From contig PEKW01000006.1 of NCBI GenBank assembly GCA_002796995.1, forward strand, positions 62,001 to 126,000: a stretch of 64,000 bases of DNA, given 5' to 3'. Both the position numbers and the translations under genes were made by a program. Position 1 is the stretch's first letter. Each line of letters begins with the position of its first letter. Source of the DNA: Rhizobium sp. GTDB lineage: Bacteria > Pseudomonadota > Alphaproteobacteria > Rhizobiales > Rhizobiaceae. This document shows positions 37,951-46,671 of this stretch, piece after piece. Under the pieces are notes generated by a model. That model was not told where the DNA came from, did not search any database, and saw nothing but the letters and a program-made list of their open reading frames with translations.

Positions 37951-39254
37951 GCGCCGTCCTCTATCGCGGCCGCACGCTGAGCTTCACCCGCGCGCCGGAG
38001 CATATCGACGACACCGGCAGCTATCGCTACGAGAGCGACGGCGCGCTTTTGGTCGAGGACGGCAAGATCGTCGCCCTGGGCGATTTTGCCAGCGTCAGCG
38101 CCGGCGCGCCGGACGGCACGCCCGTGGTCAACCATCGCCCGCACCTGATCCTGCCCGGCCTGATCGACACCCATGTGCATTTTCCACAGATGCAGGTGAT
38201 CGCGTCCTATGCCGCCAACCTGCTCGAATGGCTGAACACCTATACCTTCCCCGAGGAATGCCGCTTCGTCGAACAAGCCCATGCCGAGCGCATTGCCAGG
38301 GCCTTCTTCGACGAGTTCTTCCGCAACGGCACGACCACTGCCGTCGCCTATTGCTCGGTGCACAAGGCCTCGGCCGACGCCTTTTTCGCGGAAAGCCTCA
38401 GGCGCGGCAGCCTGATGATAGGCGGCAAGGTGATGATGGACCGCAACGCGCCGCAGGGCCTGCTCGACACGCCGCAGACCGGCTATGACGAGACACGCCA
38501 GGTGATCGCCGACTGGCATGGCAAGGGCCGCAACCACGTCGCCATCACGCCGCGCTTCGCCATCACCTCGACGCCTGAGCAGATGGCGATGACGCAGGCG
38601 CTGGCGGAAGAGTTTCCCGACCTGCATATCCAGACGCATCTGTCGGAAAACCACGACGAGATCGACTTCACCTGCTCGCTCTATCCGGAAGCGATCGACT
38701 ATACCGACATCTACGCGCATTACGGCCTGCTGGGGCGCAGGAGCCTGTTCGGGCATGCGATCCACCTGTCGGACCGCGAGGCCGACGCCATGAGCGAGGC
38801 GGGCGCCGTCGCCGTCCACTGCCCGACCTCCAATCTCTTCCTCGGCTCCGGTCTCTTCCCCTTGCGCAAGTACCAGCGGCGCGAGAAGAAGCTGCGCATC
38901 GCGGTCGCCACCGACATCGGCGGCGGATCGAGCTATTCCATGCTGAAGACCTTGGACGAGGCCTACAAGATCCAGCAATTGCTGGGCGAACGGCTGAACC
39001 CGCTGGAGAGCTTTCACATGATGACGCTCGGCAATGCCGAGGCGCTTTCGCTCGAGGACAGGATCGGCACGCTGGAGCCCGGCACGGATGCCGATTTCGT
39101 CGTGCTCAACGCCGCCGCCACGCCCGCCATGGCGCTGCGCATGGAGACGGTCAAATCCCTTGCGGAGGAACTGTTTCTGCTGCAAACCTTGGGTGACGAC
39201 CGGTCGGTCGTCGAAACCTATGTCGCCGGGCGGAGCATGAAGTCTGCGGGGTGA
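37947..39254 (+). CDS. guaD: Guanine deaminase
   Basis: 435 residues. Amidohydrolase fold with zinc ligands in LIDTHVHFPQMQ, HLSENHDEI (following IQTH) and the later VAVHCPTSN and VATDIGGGSSYSMLKTLDEAYK; the guanine-specific signature LEWLNTYTFPEECRF is present. Produces xanthine plus ammonia for XdhAB. Translationally coupled to puuD by ATGA. Confidence 0.95.
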   Translation: MSAVLYRGRTLSFTRAPEHIDDTGSYRYESDGALLVEDGKIVALGDFASVSAGAPDGTPVVNHRPHLILPGLIDTHVHFPQMQVIASYAANLLEWLNTYTFPEECRFVEQAHAERIARAFFDEFFRNGTTTAVAYCSVHKASADAFFAESLRRGSLMIGGKVMMDRNAPQGLLDTPQTGYDETRQVIADWHGKGRNHVAITPRFAITSTPEQMAMTQALAEEFPDLHIQTHLSENHDEIDFTCSLYPEAIDYTDIYAHYGLLGRRSLFGHAIHLSDREADAMSEAGAVAVHCPTSNLFLGSGLFPLRKYQRREKKLRIAVATDIGGGSSYSMLKTLDEAYKIQQLLGERLNPLESFHMMTLGNAEALSLEDRIGTLEPGTDADFVVLNAAATPAMALRMETVKSLAEELFLLQTLGDDRSVVETYVAGRSMKSAG

Positions 39255-39282
39255 CACACAGCGGTCCGGAACCGAACACATC

Positions 39283-39723
39283 TTGCTGCAGCTCCTGCTC
39301 AATCTCGCTCTCGGCGTTGCCCTCATCTCGATGACCGTGGTGATCCACACCTTCGGACTGATCGGCATCACCCATGTCATGAGCTGGGTGACCTCGCATG
39401 TCCGCCTGCACGGGCATAGAAGCCGCATCCTGGCGATGAACACGGTGGTGATCGGCGTCTTTGCCGTCCTGACCGCCGAAGTCTGGCTCTGGGCCGTCTG
39501 CTACCGGGTCATCGGCTTCATCGAGGACTTTCCGACCGCCCTCTATTTCGCCACCATCACCTTTTCGACTGTCGGCTATGGCGACGTCATTCCGCATCCG
39601 GAATGGCGCATGCTAGCGGCGCTCGAAGGGATCAACGGCTTCGTCCTGATCGGCTGGTCGACGGCCTATCTCGTCGCCGCCGGCATGCGGATCGGCCCCT
39701 TCCGCTCCGGAGAACATTTCTGA
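39283..39723 (+). CDS. Two-helix K+ channel (ion_trans_2)
   Basis: 146 residues beginning at a TTG (39283) by frame; no strong ribosome site, so the start is uncertain. Hydrophobic segments near res 3-30, 50-75 and 110-135; pore with selectivity filter STVGYGDVIPHPEWR (~res 96-110). Resembles small ion channel family proteins with an extra N-terminal helix. It lies 28 nt after guaD but has no obvious link to purines. Confidence 0.8.
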   Translation: MLQLLLNLALGVALISMTVVIHTFGLIGITHVMSWVTSHVRLHGHRSRILAMNTVVIGVFAVLTAEVWLWAVCYRVIGFIEDFPTALYFATITFSTVGYGDVIPHPEWRMLAALEGINGFVLIGWSTAYLVAAGMRIGPFRSGEHF

Positions 39724-39761
39724 TGGCACTCTGTCGTCCATTTCCAAAGAGGTAATACCCC

Positions 39762-40913
39762 GTGTCCCCCATTCTTGAGATCGCCGACCTGAAGCGGCTG
39801 GCGAAGCGTCGCGTGCCGAAACTATTCTTCGACTATGCCGACAGCGGCGCCTATACCGAAAGCACCTACCGCGCCAACGAGAGCGACTTTTCCAGGATCA
39901 AGCTTCGCCAGCGCGTGCTGGTCGACATGAGCGGCCGTTCGCTCGAAACGACGATGATCGGCGAGAAGGTCAGGATGCCGGTGGCGCTCGCCCCAACGGG
40001 GCTGACCGGCATGCAGCACGCCGACGGCGAGATGCTGGCGGCCAGGGCCGCGGAGGAGTTCGGCGTTCCCTTCACCCTGTCGACCATGAGCATATGCTCG
40101 ATCGAGGACGTCGCCTCGGTCACCACGAAACCCTTCTGGTTCCAGCTCTACGTCATGCGCGACCGCGATTTCGTGCTGAATCTCATCGAGCGCGCCAAGG
40201 CGGCGAAATGCTCGGCGCTGGTGCTGACCGCCGACCTGCAGATCCTCGGCCAGCGCCACAAGGACCTGCGCAACGGGCTTTCCGCCCCGCCGAAGCTGAC
40301 GCCCAAGCATCTCTACCAGATGGCGACGCGCCCGCGCTGGTGCTGGAACATGCTGCAGACGAACCGCCGCACCTTCCGCAACATCCACGGCCACGCCAAG
40401 AGCGTCACCGACCTCGCCTCGCTCAATGCCTGGACGGTCGAGCAGTTCGACCCGCAGCTGTCGTGGAAGGACGTCGCCTGGATCAAGGAGCGCTGGGGCG
40501 GCAAGCTGATCATCAAGGGCATCCTCGACGTCGAGGATGCGAAGATGGCGGCCGAGACCGGCGCCGACGCGATCATCGTCTCCAACCATGGCGGCCGCCA
40601 GCTCGACGGCGCGCATTCGTCGATCGCCATGCTGCCGCGCATCGTCGATGCGGTCGGCGACCGGATCGAGGTGCATCTCGACGGCGGCATTCGCTCGGGC
40701 CAGGACGTGCTGAAAGCCGTGGCGCTCGGCGCCAAGGGCACCTATATCGGCCGCCCCTTCCTCTACGGCCTCGGCGCCATGGGCAAGCCCGGCGTCACGA
40801 AAGCGCTGGAGATCATCGCCAAGGAGATGGACACCACCATGGCGCTCTGCGGCAAGCGGAAGATCACCGAGATCGACGGCGACATCATCGCCGAGAACCC
40901 GTTCAAGGCCTGA
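39762..40913 (+). CDS. lldD: FMN-dependent alpha-hydroxy acid dehydrogenase (L-lactate dehydrogenase-like)
   Basis: 383 residues from a GTG at 39762, with AGAGG 9 nt upstream. TIM-barrel FMN enzyme: LKRLAKRRVPKLFFDYADSGAYTEST, MPVALAPTGLTGMQHADGEMLAARAAEEFGVPFTLSTMS, ILGQRHKDLRNG, LIIKGIL, ADAIIVSNHGGRQLDGAHSS (catalytic His and Arg), and VHLDGGIRSGQDVLKAVALGAKGTYIGRPFLYG. L-lactate is the likely substrate; glycolate or mandelate oxidation cannot be excluded. A glycolate/glyoxylate role would fit the nearby purine route but is speculative. Confidence 0.88.
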   Translation: MSPILEIADLKRLAKRRVPKLFFDYADSGAYTESTYRANESDFSRIKLRQRVLVDMSGRSLETTMIGEKVRMPVALAPTGLTGMQHADGEMLAARAAEEFGVPFTLSTMSICSIEDVASVTTKPFWFQLYVMRDRDFVLNLIERAKAAKCSALVLTADLQILGQRHKDLRNGLSAPPKLTPKHLYQMATRPRWCWNMLQTNRRTFRNIHGHAKSVTDLASLNAWTVEQFDPQLSWKDVAWIKERWGGKLIIKGILDVEDAKMAAETGADAIIVSNHGGRQLDGAHSSIAMLPRIVDAVGDRIEVHLDGGIRSGQDVLKAVALGAKGTYIGRPFLYGLGAMGKPGVTKALEIIAKEMDTTMALCGKRKITEIDGDIIAENPFKA

Positions 40914-40923
40914 AGCCTGAAGA

Positions 40924-40951
40924 CCCGGAGGCGCGGCATCGCGGCTCCGGG
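40924..40951. terminator. Possible hairpin between convergent lldD and anti-sigma genes
   Basis: Seven-bp stem CCCGGAG / CTCCGGG with an internal GC-rich loop, 10 nt after the lldD stop, lacking a clear U-tract. Confidence 0.4.
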
Positions 40952-41003
40952 CTCATAACTCCGGTGTCCTGCTTCCCCCCAGCTGCGCCCTGCCGGAAAC
41001 CGG

Positions 41004-41813
41004 CTAGGCCGACATGCGCCCCGCCAGATCCCGTGCAAGCGCCTGCATCCGATCCTTCGGCGCATGCCCGATCAGCATCAGCGCATGCGATCCGTTCGAC
41101 CAGTGGACCACCGTCATGCCGAGGCGCTGTTCGGTATCCGGGGCGATGACCGGTCCGGCCTTGCGCACGATGCAGAAGGCTAGCGGCCCGCTTTCAGGAT
41201 CGAGATAGAGGATCTGGGCAAGCGGCCGGCCGTCATAGGAAAGGACCTGTGCCCGCTTGAAATCCGCACCCTCGAGGGCGACGGCCTGCGGTGTCAGCGC
41301 CAGCGCCAGCCGCTCGTTGACCGCTCCGAGTTCCGCTTCCTGCCGCTCCGGCGGCGGCGCCACGCCGACGAGCGTGTCGGCATCGTAGAGCGCCATGTAC
41401 TGGGCGACCAGGCCGCGCCATTCGCCGGCCTCCGCCCGTTCCTCGCCCTCGCCGGCGCCGATGCCGCGCAAGGGCTGCAGGGCGAAGCGGTCGAACACCA
41501 TGCCGAGAGCGACCGAGGCGGCGAGTGCGGCCAAGAGCCCGCGCCGGCTGATGGCCAGGCCTGACCTTGCAGGTCTCGCCGCGGAAGCCTCATCCAACAT
41601 CGCCTCGAGGCGTGCAACCGGCGCCTCGTCGAGCAGCGGCCGATAGGCCTCCGCGAAGGGCAGGCTCGCCCGCATCAGGAACTCGACGCGTTCGGCGACC
41701 GCCGGATCCGTGTCGATCCGCCGTTCGACCGCTGCCGCCTCCTCCGGCGACAGCGCGCCGTCGATGAAGGCCGTCAGGTGTTCGTCGCTCAGCATGTTAC
41801 CGTCTTCTTTCAT
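41004..41813 (-). CDS. Anti-sigma factor (ChrR/RskA-like organisation)
   Basis: 269 residues. N-terminal anti-sigma domain (LSDEHLTAFIDGALSPEEAAAVERRIDTDPAVAERVEFLMRA), one transmembrane segment (~res 90-107, RRGLLAALAASVALGMVFDRFAL), and a periplasmic domain with VLSYDGRPLAQILYLDPESGPLAFCIVRKAG. The start overlaps the stop of the ECF sigma gene by 4 nt. It likely holds the sigma factor inactive at the membrane until an envelope signal is sensed. Confidence 0.87.
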   Translation of the reverse strand: MKEDGNMLSDEHLTAFIDGALSPEEAAAVERRIDTDPAVAERVEFLMRASLPFAEAYRPLLDEAPVARLEAMLDEASAARPARSGLAISRRGLLAALAASVALGMVFDRFALQPLRGIGAGEGEERAEAGEWRGLVAQYMALYDADTLVGVAPPPERQEAELGAVNERLALALTPQAVALEGADFKRAQVLSYDGRPLAQILYLDPESGPLAFCIVRKAGPVIAPDTEQRLGMTVVHWSNGSHALMLIGHAPKDRMQALARDLAGRMSA

Positions 41814-42508
41814 CGCGCCGCCTCCGAGGTCGCCTCTGCGAGTCTTGCCCGAGCCGCGGCCAGCCGGCTCATCACGGTGCCGATCGGTATGTCGAGGATC
41901 GCGGCGACCTCGCGATAGGCCATTCCCTCGACATAGGCGAGGAAGACGGCGCTGCGCTGCGCCTCCGGCAGGGCATCGACGAGGCGCATGACCTGATTGG
42001 CGAGCAGCCGCCGGTCAGCCTCCAGCCCACCGTCGAAGGAAAGCACCTCACCCGCCTCCACCGTACCCTGGCCCTGGCGCACACGGCGCGAGCGAAGCTC
42101 GTTCAGCCAGATCGAATGCAGGATGGCGAAGAGCCAGTGATCGATATGCGGGCCAGAAAACTGTGCCGCCCGCTCCAGCGCCCTGACACAGGTCTGCTGC
42201 ACCAGATCGTCGGCCACGTCGCGGGCGCGCGCCAACACGAATGCATAGCGCCACAACCGCCCGAGATGCGGCACGAGGCCGCTGCGGACATCGGTTTCGC
42301 TGGCGATGACTTCCTCCCGAACAGGATGGCTCGCCGCAGATGCCGGACGATCCGGCACCCGCGGGCGCGGGCGTCTCTGGGAGACGAGACTGAACGGCGC
42401 GACCGACATTTGCAAGCAACCGGCGGGGAAAAGGGGAGCGGCGGCGGCCGGTTGACGCCGACGGCCTGCACTGCCCGAAAGCATGGCCGCAGACCGTCTC
42501 GTCTCCAT
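41810..42508 (-). CDS. ECF-family RNA polymerase sigma factor
   Basis: Up to 232 residues. The typical ECF body begins near residue 70: region 2 (LVPHLGRLWRYAFVLARARDVADDLVQQTCVRALERAAQF) and region 4 (LPEAQRSAVFLAYVEGMAYREVAAILDIPIGTVMSRLAAARARL). The ~65-residue Pro/Arg-rich N-terminal extension is atypical and may mean the true start is downstream (ATG at 42484 or 42409). Coupled to the anti-sigma gene (ATGA) and 16 nt after the TPR gene. Confidence 0.87.
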   Translation of the reverse strand: METRRSAAMLSGSAGRRRQPAAAAPLFPAGCLQMSVAPFSLVSQRRPRPRVPDRPASAASHPVREEVIASETDVRSGLVPHLGRLWRYAFVLARARDVADDLVQQTCVRALERAAQFSGPHIDHWLFAILHSIWLNELRSRRVRQGQGTVEAGEVLSFDGGLEADRRLLANQVMRLVDALPEAQRSAVFLAYVEGMAYREVAAILDIPIGTVMSRLAAARARLAEATSEAAR

Positions 42509-42524
42509 TCACCTGCGCCGGTGA

Positions 42525-43061
42525 TCAGATCTTCTTCGCGCCGCTGATGACGGCGTGCAGATCCTGGTATTCCTCGCAGGTCGTGCCGCAGATCGCGTCG
42601 ATGGCCTGCAGCTGCTCCTCGGCGAGATCGACCTTGCCCTTGATGACATAGGCCTCGCCCAGATATTCGCGGACCTTGGCATATTGCGGATCGGCGGCCA
42701 CGGCCTTCAGATAATAGCCGATGCCCTCGTCGGTACGGCCGAGCTTGCGGGTGGCATAGCCGCGATAGTTCAGCACCTCGGCGCCGGACTGGTCCTTGAC
42801 GGTGTCGAGCACGGCGAGCGCCTCCTCGTAACGCTCGGCCTTGGCCAGCGAATAGGCATAGTCAGCAAGGTTTTCGTCGCTCAGATTGGCGCCGGACTGC
42901 TTCACGCATTTCTGGCTGGTCTTGTCATAGACCTCGCCCTTCTTGCAGACGGGCGTGGTGTCGCTGTCGCTGCCCTCGGCAAAGGCCGGGGCACAGAACA
43001 CCGTGGCGGACAGCGCACTGGCTGCGACGAGCGATGCGATGCGAAGGGGGGCGGAGATCAT
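42525..43061 (-). CDS. Exported tetratricopeptide-repeat protein
   Basis: 178 residues with a Sec signal (MISAPLRIASLVAASALSATVFCAPAFA). A short cysteine-containing region CKKGEVYDKTSQKC (~res 39-52) recalls small cell-surface Cys-pair motifs; then TPR helices (DYAYSLAKAERYEEALAVLDTV; VLNYRGYATRKLGRTDEGIGYYLKAV; VREYLGEAYVIKGKVDLAEEQLQAI) and a terminal Cys pair ICGTTCEE. First gene of a TPR-sigma-anti-sigma set, so it may belong to the envelope stress signal. Confidence 0.8.
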   Translation of the reverse strand: MISAPLRIASLVAASALSATVFCAPAFAEGSDSDTTPVCKKGEVYDKTSQKCVKQSGANLSDENLADYAYSLAKAERYEEALAVLDTVKDQSGAEVLNYRGYATRKLGRTDEGIGYYLKAVAADPQYAKVREYLGEAYVIKGKVDLAEEQLQAIDAICGTTCEEYQDLHAVISGAKKI

Positions 43062-43149
43062 CGGGGTTTCCTCTGCTGTTGGGATTGCAGAAGGTGAACA
43101 CCTCGGCCCGCCGTTTTATTCGGCGCCGTCGCAATCTTTTTTGCAGGCC

Positions 43150-43890
43150 TCAGGCGATCCAGCCGGTCGAGAGCGCGCTCACCCAGTCGGCCATGCCATG
43201 CGCCCTGGCCAGTTCGGCGGCGGCGGCGTTGTCGTAGCGCACCTGCCGGAAGGTCGGCTGCCAGCCGCGGCCGGTCTTTTCCAGCACCGCGTAAGCCGCG
43301 AAGGGCGCGCCGGCCTGGGCCTTGTGGTAGAACGGCTTGTCGTAGTCGAAGCCCGGGCAGCCGACGCTGCCGGGATTGACGATCAGCCGCCCGTCGGAAA
43401 GCTGCGCGGAGCGGGCGATATGGCTGTGGCCGCAGAGCATCAGCGGCTGCTCGATGCCCTCGGCCATGGCTTCGATCTCGTCGATCGGCCTCAGGTGGAA
43501 GATGCCGGCCTCGTGCAGCGTCTCCATCCAGTAGGTGTTGTCGTCCTTCGGCGTCGCATGACAGAGATAAACCTCGTCGCGATAGACGGCGCTGAAGGGC
43601 AGCGTGCGGATCCAGTCGAGCTGGGCCGGCGACAGCTGCGCATGCGACGGCCGTTCCCAGTCGCCCATCTCCTCGAACGGCCGGTCGATCAGCGCCCGGT
43701 CGTGATTGCCGCGCACCGTCACGGCATCGAGCGGGATCAGCAGGTCGGCGGTCAGCCCCGCTTCGAGCGGGCCGGAAAAGCAGTCGCCGAGATTGACGAT
43801 CTCGGTAATCCCCTGCCGGCGGATGTCCTCGAGCACGGCCTCCAGCGCCAGGTGGTTGCCGTGCACGTCGGCGATGGCGGCGAAGATCAT
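43150..43890 (-). CDS. Metallophosphoesterase coupled to the uricolytic genes
   Basis: 246 residues from the ATG at 43890, overlapping the hiuH stop (TGATG). Calcineurin-like phosphoesterase motifs: IADVHGNHLALEAVLEDI (D-x-H), NLGDCFSGPLE (GDxx), VRGNHDRALID (GNHD), and CGHSHIARS (GHxH), with VNPGSVGCPG near the end. Matches the YfcE/DR1281-like predicted phosphodiesterase group. No role in purine catabolism is known for it, yet translation is coupled to hiuH. Confidence 0.86.
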   Translation of the reverse strand: MIFAAIADVHGNHLALEAVLEDIRRQGITEIVNLGDCFSGPLEAGLTADLLIPLDAVTVRGNHDRALIDRPFEEMGDWERPSHAQLSPAQLDWIRTLPFSAVYRDEVYLCHATPKDDNTYWMETLHEAGIFHLRPIDEIEAMAEGIEQPLMLCGHSHIARSAQLSDGRLIVNPGSVGCPGFDYDKPFYHKAQAGAPFAAYAVLEKTGRGWQPTFRQVRYDNAAAAELARAHGMADWVSALSTGWIA

Positions 43891-44246
43891 CAGCTGCCCC
43901 GATAGGTCGAATAGCCGTAGGGCGAAAGCAGCAGCGGGACATGATAATGCGCCGCCGTGTCGGATATGCCGAAGCGGATCGGGATCACGTCGAGGAAGGG
44001 CGGCTCGGTCAGCAATACGCCGTTCGCCTTCAGATAATCGCCGGCATGGAACAGCAGCTCGTACTGTCCGGCCTGAAAATCGGCGTCCTTCAAAAGCGGT
44101 CCGCCGTCGATCCGTCCGTCGGCATTGGTGAAGACCGTCGTGATCAGCTCGGCCTCCTCCCCGTTCATCCGCATCAGCTGGATCTTCAGCCCCTCGGCGG
44201 GTCTGCCGAGCGCGGTATCGAGGACGTGGGTGGTAAGGCCGGTCAT
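43890..44246 (-). CDS. hiuH: 5-hydroxyisourate hydrolase
   Basis: 118-residue transthyretin-like protein with both family signatures: N-terminal [21 protein letters not shown] (catalytic His) and the C-terminal tetrapeptide YRGS in [12 protein letters not shown], plus [13 protein letters not shown]. Hydrolyses 5-hydroxyisourate to OHCU after PuuD. Overlaps allA upstream by 4 nt and the phosphoesterase downstream by 1 nt. Confidence 0.96.
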   Translation of the reverse strand: MTGLTTHVLDTALGRPAEGLKIQLMRMNGEEAELITTVFTNADGRIDGGPLLKDADFQAGQYELLFHAGDYLKANGVLLTEPPFLDVIPIRFGISDTAAHYHVPLLLSPYGYSTYRGS

Positions 44247-44743
44247 AGATGGGGCTCCAGGATGCGGTAAGGTGTTGCGAAGAAATGCTCTTCGAGATTG
44301 TTGCCCGGACCGTCGCGATCGACAACCAGAAAATCCGAGACCGCACCGATTGCCATCAGCGGGTGGTGCCAGACATTGCGGCGATAGTTCACCCCCTGGT
44401 CCGGACGCGCCAGGAAGACCTCGGGCCGGCCGGGTGTGCCGCCCTCGTCCGGCGAGACCGCCACCAGGAAGGACCGCCCCGACAGCGGCGAAAAGCTCTG
44501 GCTGCCGAGCGGATGGCGCTCCATCATGCCGATCTCGTAGGGAAAACTGCGCGGCTGGCCGCGGAAGACGTTGACGATCACCCGCGCCCCCTCGCCCGAA
44601 ACCTCAGGCGAAAACAGCGCATGGAATCGCTCGGTCGTGCCGCCGTTGATCAGCCGCATGGTGGCGGGATCGGCCTCGATCACCTCGCCGAACGGCGAGA
44701 AGGCGGCGGCGGTGAGCGGCTGGATGGAGAGGAGATTGGTCAA
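44243..44743 (-). CDS. allA: Ureidoglycolate lyase
   Basis: 166 residues starting at a TTG (44743), 6 nt after the hepT stop; GGGAGAA at the end of hepT serves as ribosome site. AllA cupin motifs: [66 protein letters not shown] and [16 protein letters not shown]. Splits ureidoglycolate to glyoxylate and urea, the last step after allantoicase. Head of the allA-hiuH-phosphoesterase set and possibly cotranscribed with the toxin-antitoxin genes upstream. Confidence 0.95.
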   Translation of the reverse strand: MTNLLSIQPLTAAAFSPFGEVIEADPATMRLINGGTTERFHALFSPEVSGEGARVIVNVFRGQPRSFPYEIGMMERHPLGSQSFSPLSGRSFLVAVSPDEGGTPGRPEVFLARPDQGVNYRRNVWHHPLMAIGAVSDFLVVDRDGPGNNLEEHFFATPYRILEPHL

Positions 44744-44749
44744 GCGGGG

Positions 44750-45115
44750 TCATTCTCCCTGGGCATAGATGTGCAACAGCGCCTCGACGATCCCAACCAG
44801 ATCAGGCACTTCATGTTTCGCTGTCTGAAAGACATAGTTCAGGTCGATGTCAAAATATCCGTGCGCCATGCGGTTGCGCATGCCACGGATCGTCACCCAT
44901 GGAATTTCTGGGTGATCGGCAACGAAGTCGGGAGAGAACGCTTCAAGTTGAACGACGCTCTCGCTCGCCATGAGCAGGCTCATGCCTACCCCACGCTGCA
45001 AGAGCAGGTCCTTTCGAAACTCCTGCAGTTCGGTACCGGAGACAAATCCGTGGGCATCGAGCGACGCGCTGCGTATTCGTTCAAGCAGCGAGCGAATGCG
45101 CGCTTCACGGTTCAT
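44750..45115 (-). CDS. hepT: HEPN-domain toxin HepT-like (DUF86)
   Basis: 121 residues, all helical. It contains the HEPN RNase-type motif R-x4-H in TIRGMRNRMAHGYFDID. Overlaps the upstream nucleotidyltransferase by ATGA, the standard MNT-HEPN arrangement. Family knowledge: HepT is an RNase or tRNA-directed toxin neutralised by AMPylation by MntA (type VII). It ends 6 nt before allA. Confidence 0.85.
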   Translation of the reverse strand: MNREARIRSLLERIRSASLDAHGFVSGTELQEFRKDLLLQRGVGMSLLMASESVVQLEAFSPDFVADHPEIPWVTIRGMRNRMAHGYFDIDLNYVFQTAKHEVPDLVGIVEALLHIYAQGE

Positions 45116-45405
45116 ATTGGCCGGGCCTCTGCCAGGATCCGGCCCCTATGCTTCTCAGGGATTTCGCTCGTCGTGACCAGATGGACCGGCACGCCTTCCG
45201 CCAATTGTTCGAGTGCCGACTGTAGCCCGCCCAGCGTAAAGAGAGAGGAACCGGGCAGCGCGTCCACCAGGATGTCCAGATCGCTGCTGGGACGGTCTTC
45301 GCCACGCGCCACAGAACCGAACACACGCGGATTGGATGCATTGTGACGCGCGGTCACCTCGCGAATGGCTTGCCTCTTCTTCTCCAAGATCTCCGACGGT
45401 CGCAT
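45112..45405 (-). CDS. mntA: MNT-type nucleotidyltransferase antitoxin MntA-like
   Basis: 97 residues from the ATG at 45405 (AAGGAGG upstream); a TTG at 45426 is less likely. Minimal nucleotidyltransferase fold with GSVARGEDRPSSDLDILVD, the GSx10DxD catalytic motif, followed by a short C-terminal part (QSALEQLAEGVPVHLVTTSEIPEKHRGRILAEA). Paired with hepT by ATGA overlap. Confidence 0.87.
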   Translation of the reverse strand: MRPSEILEKKRQAIREVTARHNASNPRVFGSVARGEDRPSSDLDILVDALPGSSLFTLGGLQSALEQLAEGVPVHLVTTSEIPEKHRGRILAEARPI

Positions 45406-45490
45406 ATCCGGCCTCCTTGGCTGCAATATAGGTTACCGCATCGACAAACGAAAGGCGGCATGTCCCGACCGCCCTGCCCCTCAAACGCAA

Positions 45491-45516
45491 ACGACGCCGG
45501 CTTTCGCCGGCGTCGT
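45491..45516 (-). terminator. Rho-independent terminator after glnII
   Basis: Eleven-bp perfect stem ACGACGCCGGC / GCCGGCGTCGT with a 4-nt loop, 28 nt beyond the glnII stop; on the minus strand TTGCGTTTG follows. Confidence 0.8.
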
Positions 45517-45544
45517 GGTCATCGTCTTGGGAAATGCGAACCGA

Positions 45545-46585
45545 TCAGGCGGCGCTGCGGCCGTAGTCGGCGGTCGCCACTTCCGAGATCGTCTTCAGCA
45601 CCTGCGAAGCGATCTGGTAGGGGCAGCCCTGGGAGTTCGGACGACGGTCTTCAAGATAGCCCTTGTAGCCGTTGTTGACGAAGGAATGCGGAACGCGGAT
45701 CGAGGCGCCGCGGTCGGCCACGCCGTAGGAGAACTTGTCCCACGGAGCGGTCTCGTGCTTGCCGGTCAGGCGCATGTGGTTGTCCGGACCGTAGACGTCG
45801 ATATGCTCTTTCCAGTTCTTGGCGAAAGCAGCCATCAGGGCTTCGAAATAGTCCTTGCCGCCGACTTCGCGCATGTACTTGGTCGAGAAGTTGCAGTGCA
45901 TGCCCGAGCCGTTCCAGTCGGTGTCGCCGAGCGGCTTGCAATGGAACTCGATGTCGATGCCGTAACCTTCGCACAGACGCAGCAGCAGGTAGCGGGCGAT
46001 CCAGATCTGGTCGGCGGCCTTCTTGGAGCCCTTGCCGAACACCTGGAATTCCCACTGGCCCTTGGCCACTTCGGCATTGATGCCTTCGTGATTGATGCCG
46101 GCTTCGAGGCAGAGGTCGAGATGTTCCTCGACGATCTGGCGGGCGACGTCACCCACGTTCTTGTAGCCGACGCCGGTGTAGTACGGGCCCTGCGGCGCGG
46201 GGAAACCATGTTCCGGGAAGCCGAGCGGGCGGCCGTCCTTGTAGAAGAAATATTCCTGCTCGAAGCCGAACCAAGCGTCCTCGTCGTCGAGGATGGTGGC
46301 GCGGGCGTTCGACGGATGCGGGGTGACGCCATCAGGCATCATGACTTCGCACATGACCAGCGCGCCGTTGGTACGGGCCGGATCGGGATAGATGGCGACG
46401 GGCTTCAGCACGCAGTCGGAGCTCCGGCCTTCGGCCTGCAGGGTCGACGAACCGTCGAAACCCCAGAGCGGAAGCTGCTCCAGCGTCGGGAAGCTGTCGA
46501 ATTCCTTGATCTGCGTCTTGCCGCGAAGGTTCGGAACCGGCGTGTAGCCGTCCAGCCAGATATACTCGAGCTTAAACTTGGTCAT
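45545..46585 (-). CDS. glnII: Type II glutamine synthetase GlnII
   Basis: 346 residues from the ATG at 46585 (AGAGAGAC upstream). Eukaryote-like GSII: EYIWLDGYTPVPNLRGKT, WGFDGSSTLQAEG, MCEVMMPDGVTPHPSNARA, FGFEQEYFFY, INAEVAKGQWEFQV (Glu metal ligands), MHCNFSTKYMR, and GNHETAPW-like LTGKHETAPWDKFSYGVADRGASIRVP. Assimilates ammonium with ATP and glutamate under nitrogen limitation. Its upstream region holds a sigma-54 promoter and NtrC-type sites, in agreement with known NtrC control of rhizobial glnII. Located inside the purine cluster. Confidence 0.96.
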   Translation of the reverse strand: MTKFKLEYIWLDGYTPVPNLRGKTQIKEFDSFPTLEQLPLWGFDGSSTLQAEGRSSDCVLKPVAIYPDPARTNGALVMCEVMMPDGVTPHPSNARATILDDEDAWFGFEQEYFFYKDGRPLGFPEHGFPAPQGPYYTGVGYKNVGDVARQIVEEHLDLCLEAGINHEGINAEVAKGQWEFQVFGKGSKKAADQIWIARYLLLRLCEGYGIDIEFHCKPLGDTDWNGSGMHCNFSTKYMREVGGKDYFEALMAAFAKNWKEHIDVYGPDNHMRLTGKHETAPWDKFSYGVADRGASIRVPHSFVNNGYKGYLEDRRPNSQGCPYQIASQVLKTISEVATADYGRSAA

Positions 46586-46671
46586 TCTTCGTCTCTCTTC
46601 AGTCAAGCGCTCGCCCAAGAGCGCAACAGAGGGCTGATTCTCCGGCTTCCCGGCGAGTCCCGGTTAAAGAA

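Noticed and set aside
43062-43149. ECF autoregulated promoter (GGAAC-type) upstream of the TPR-sigma operon
   Set aside because: No convincing -35/-10 pair of a known ECF class could be aligned by eye.
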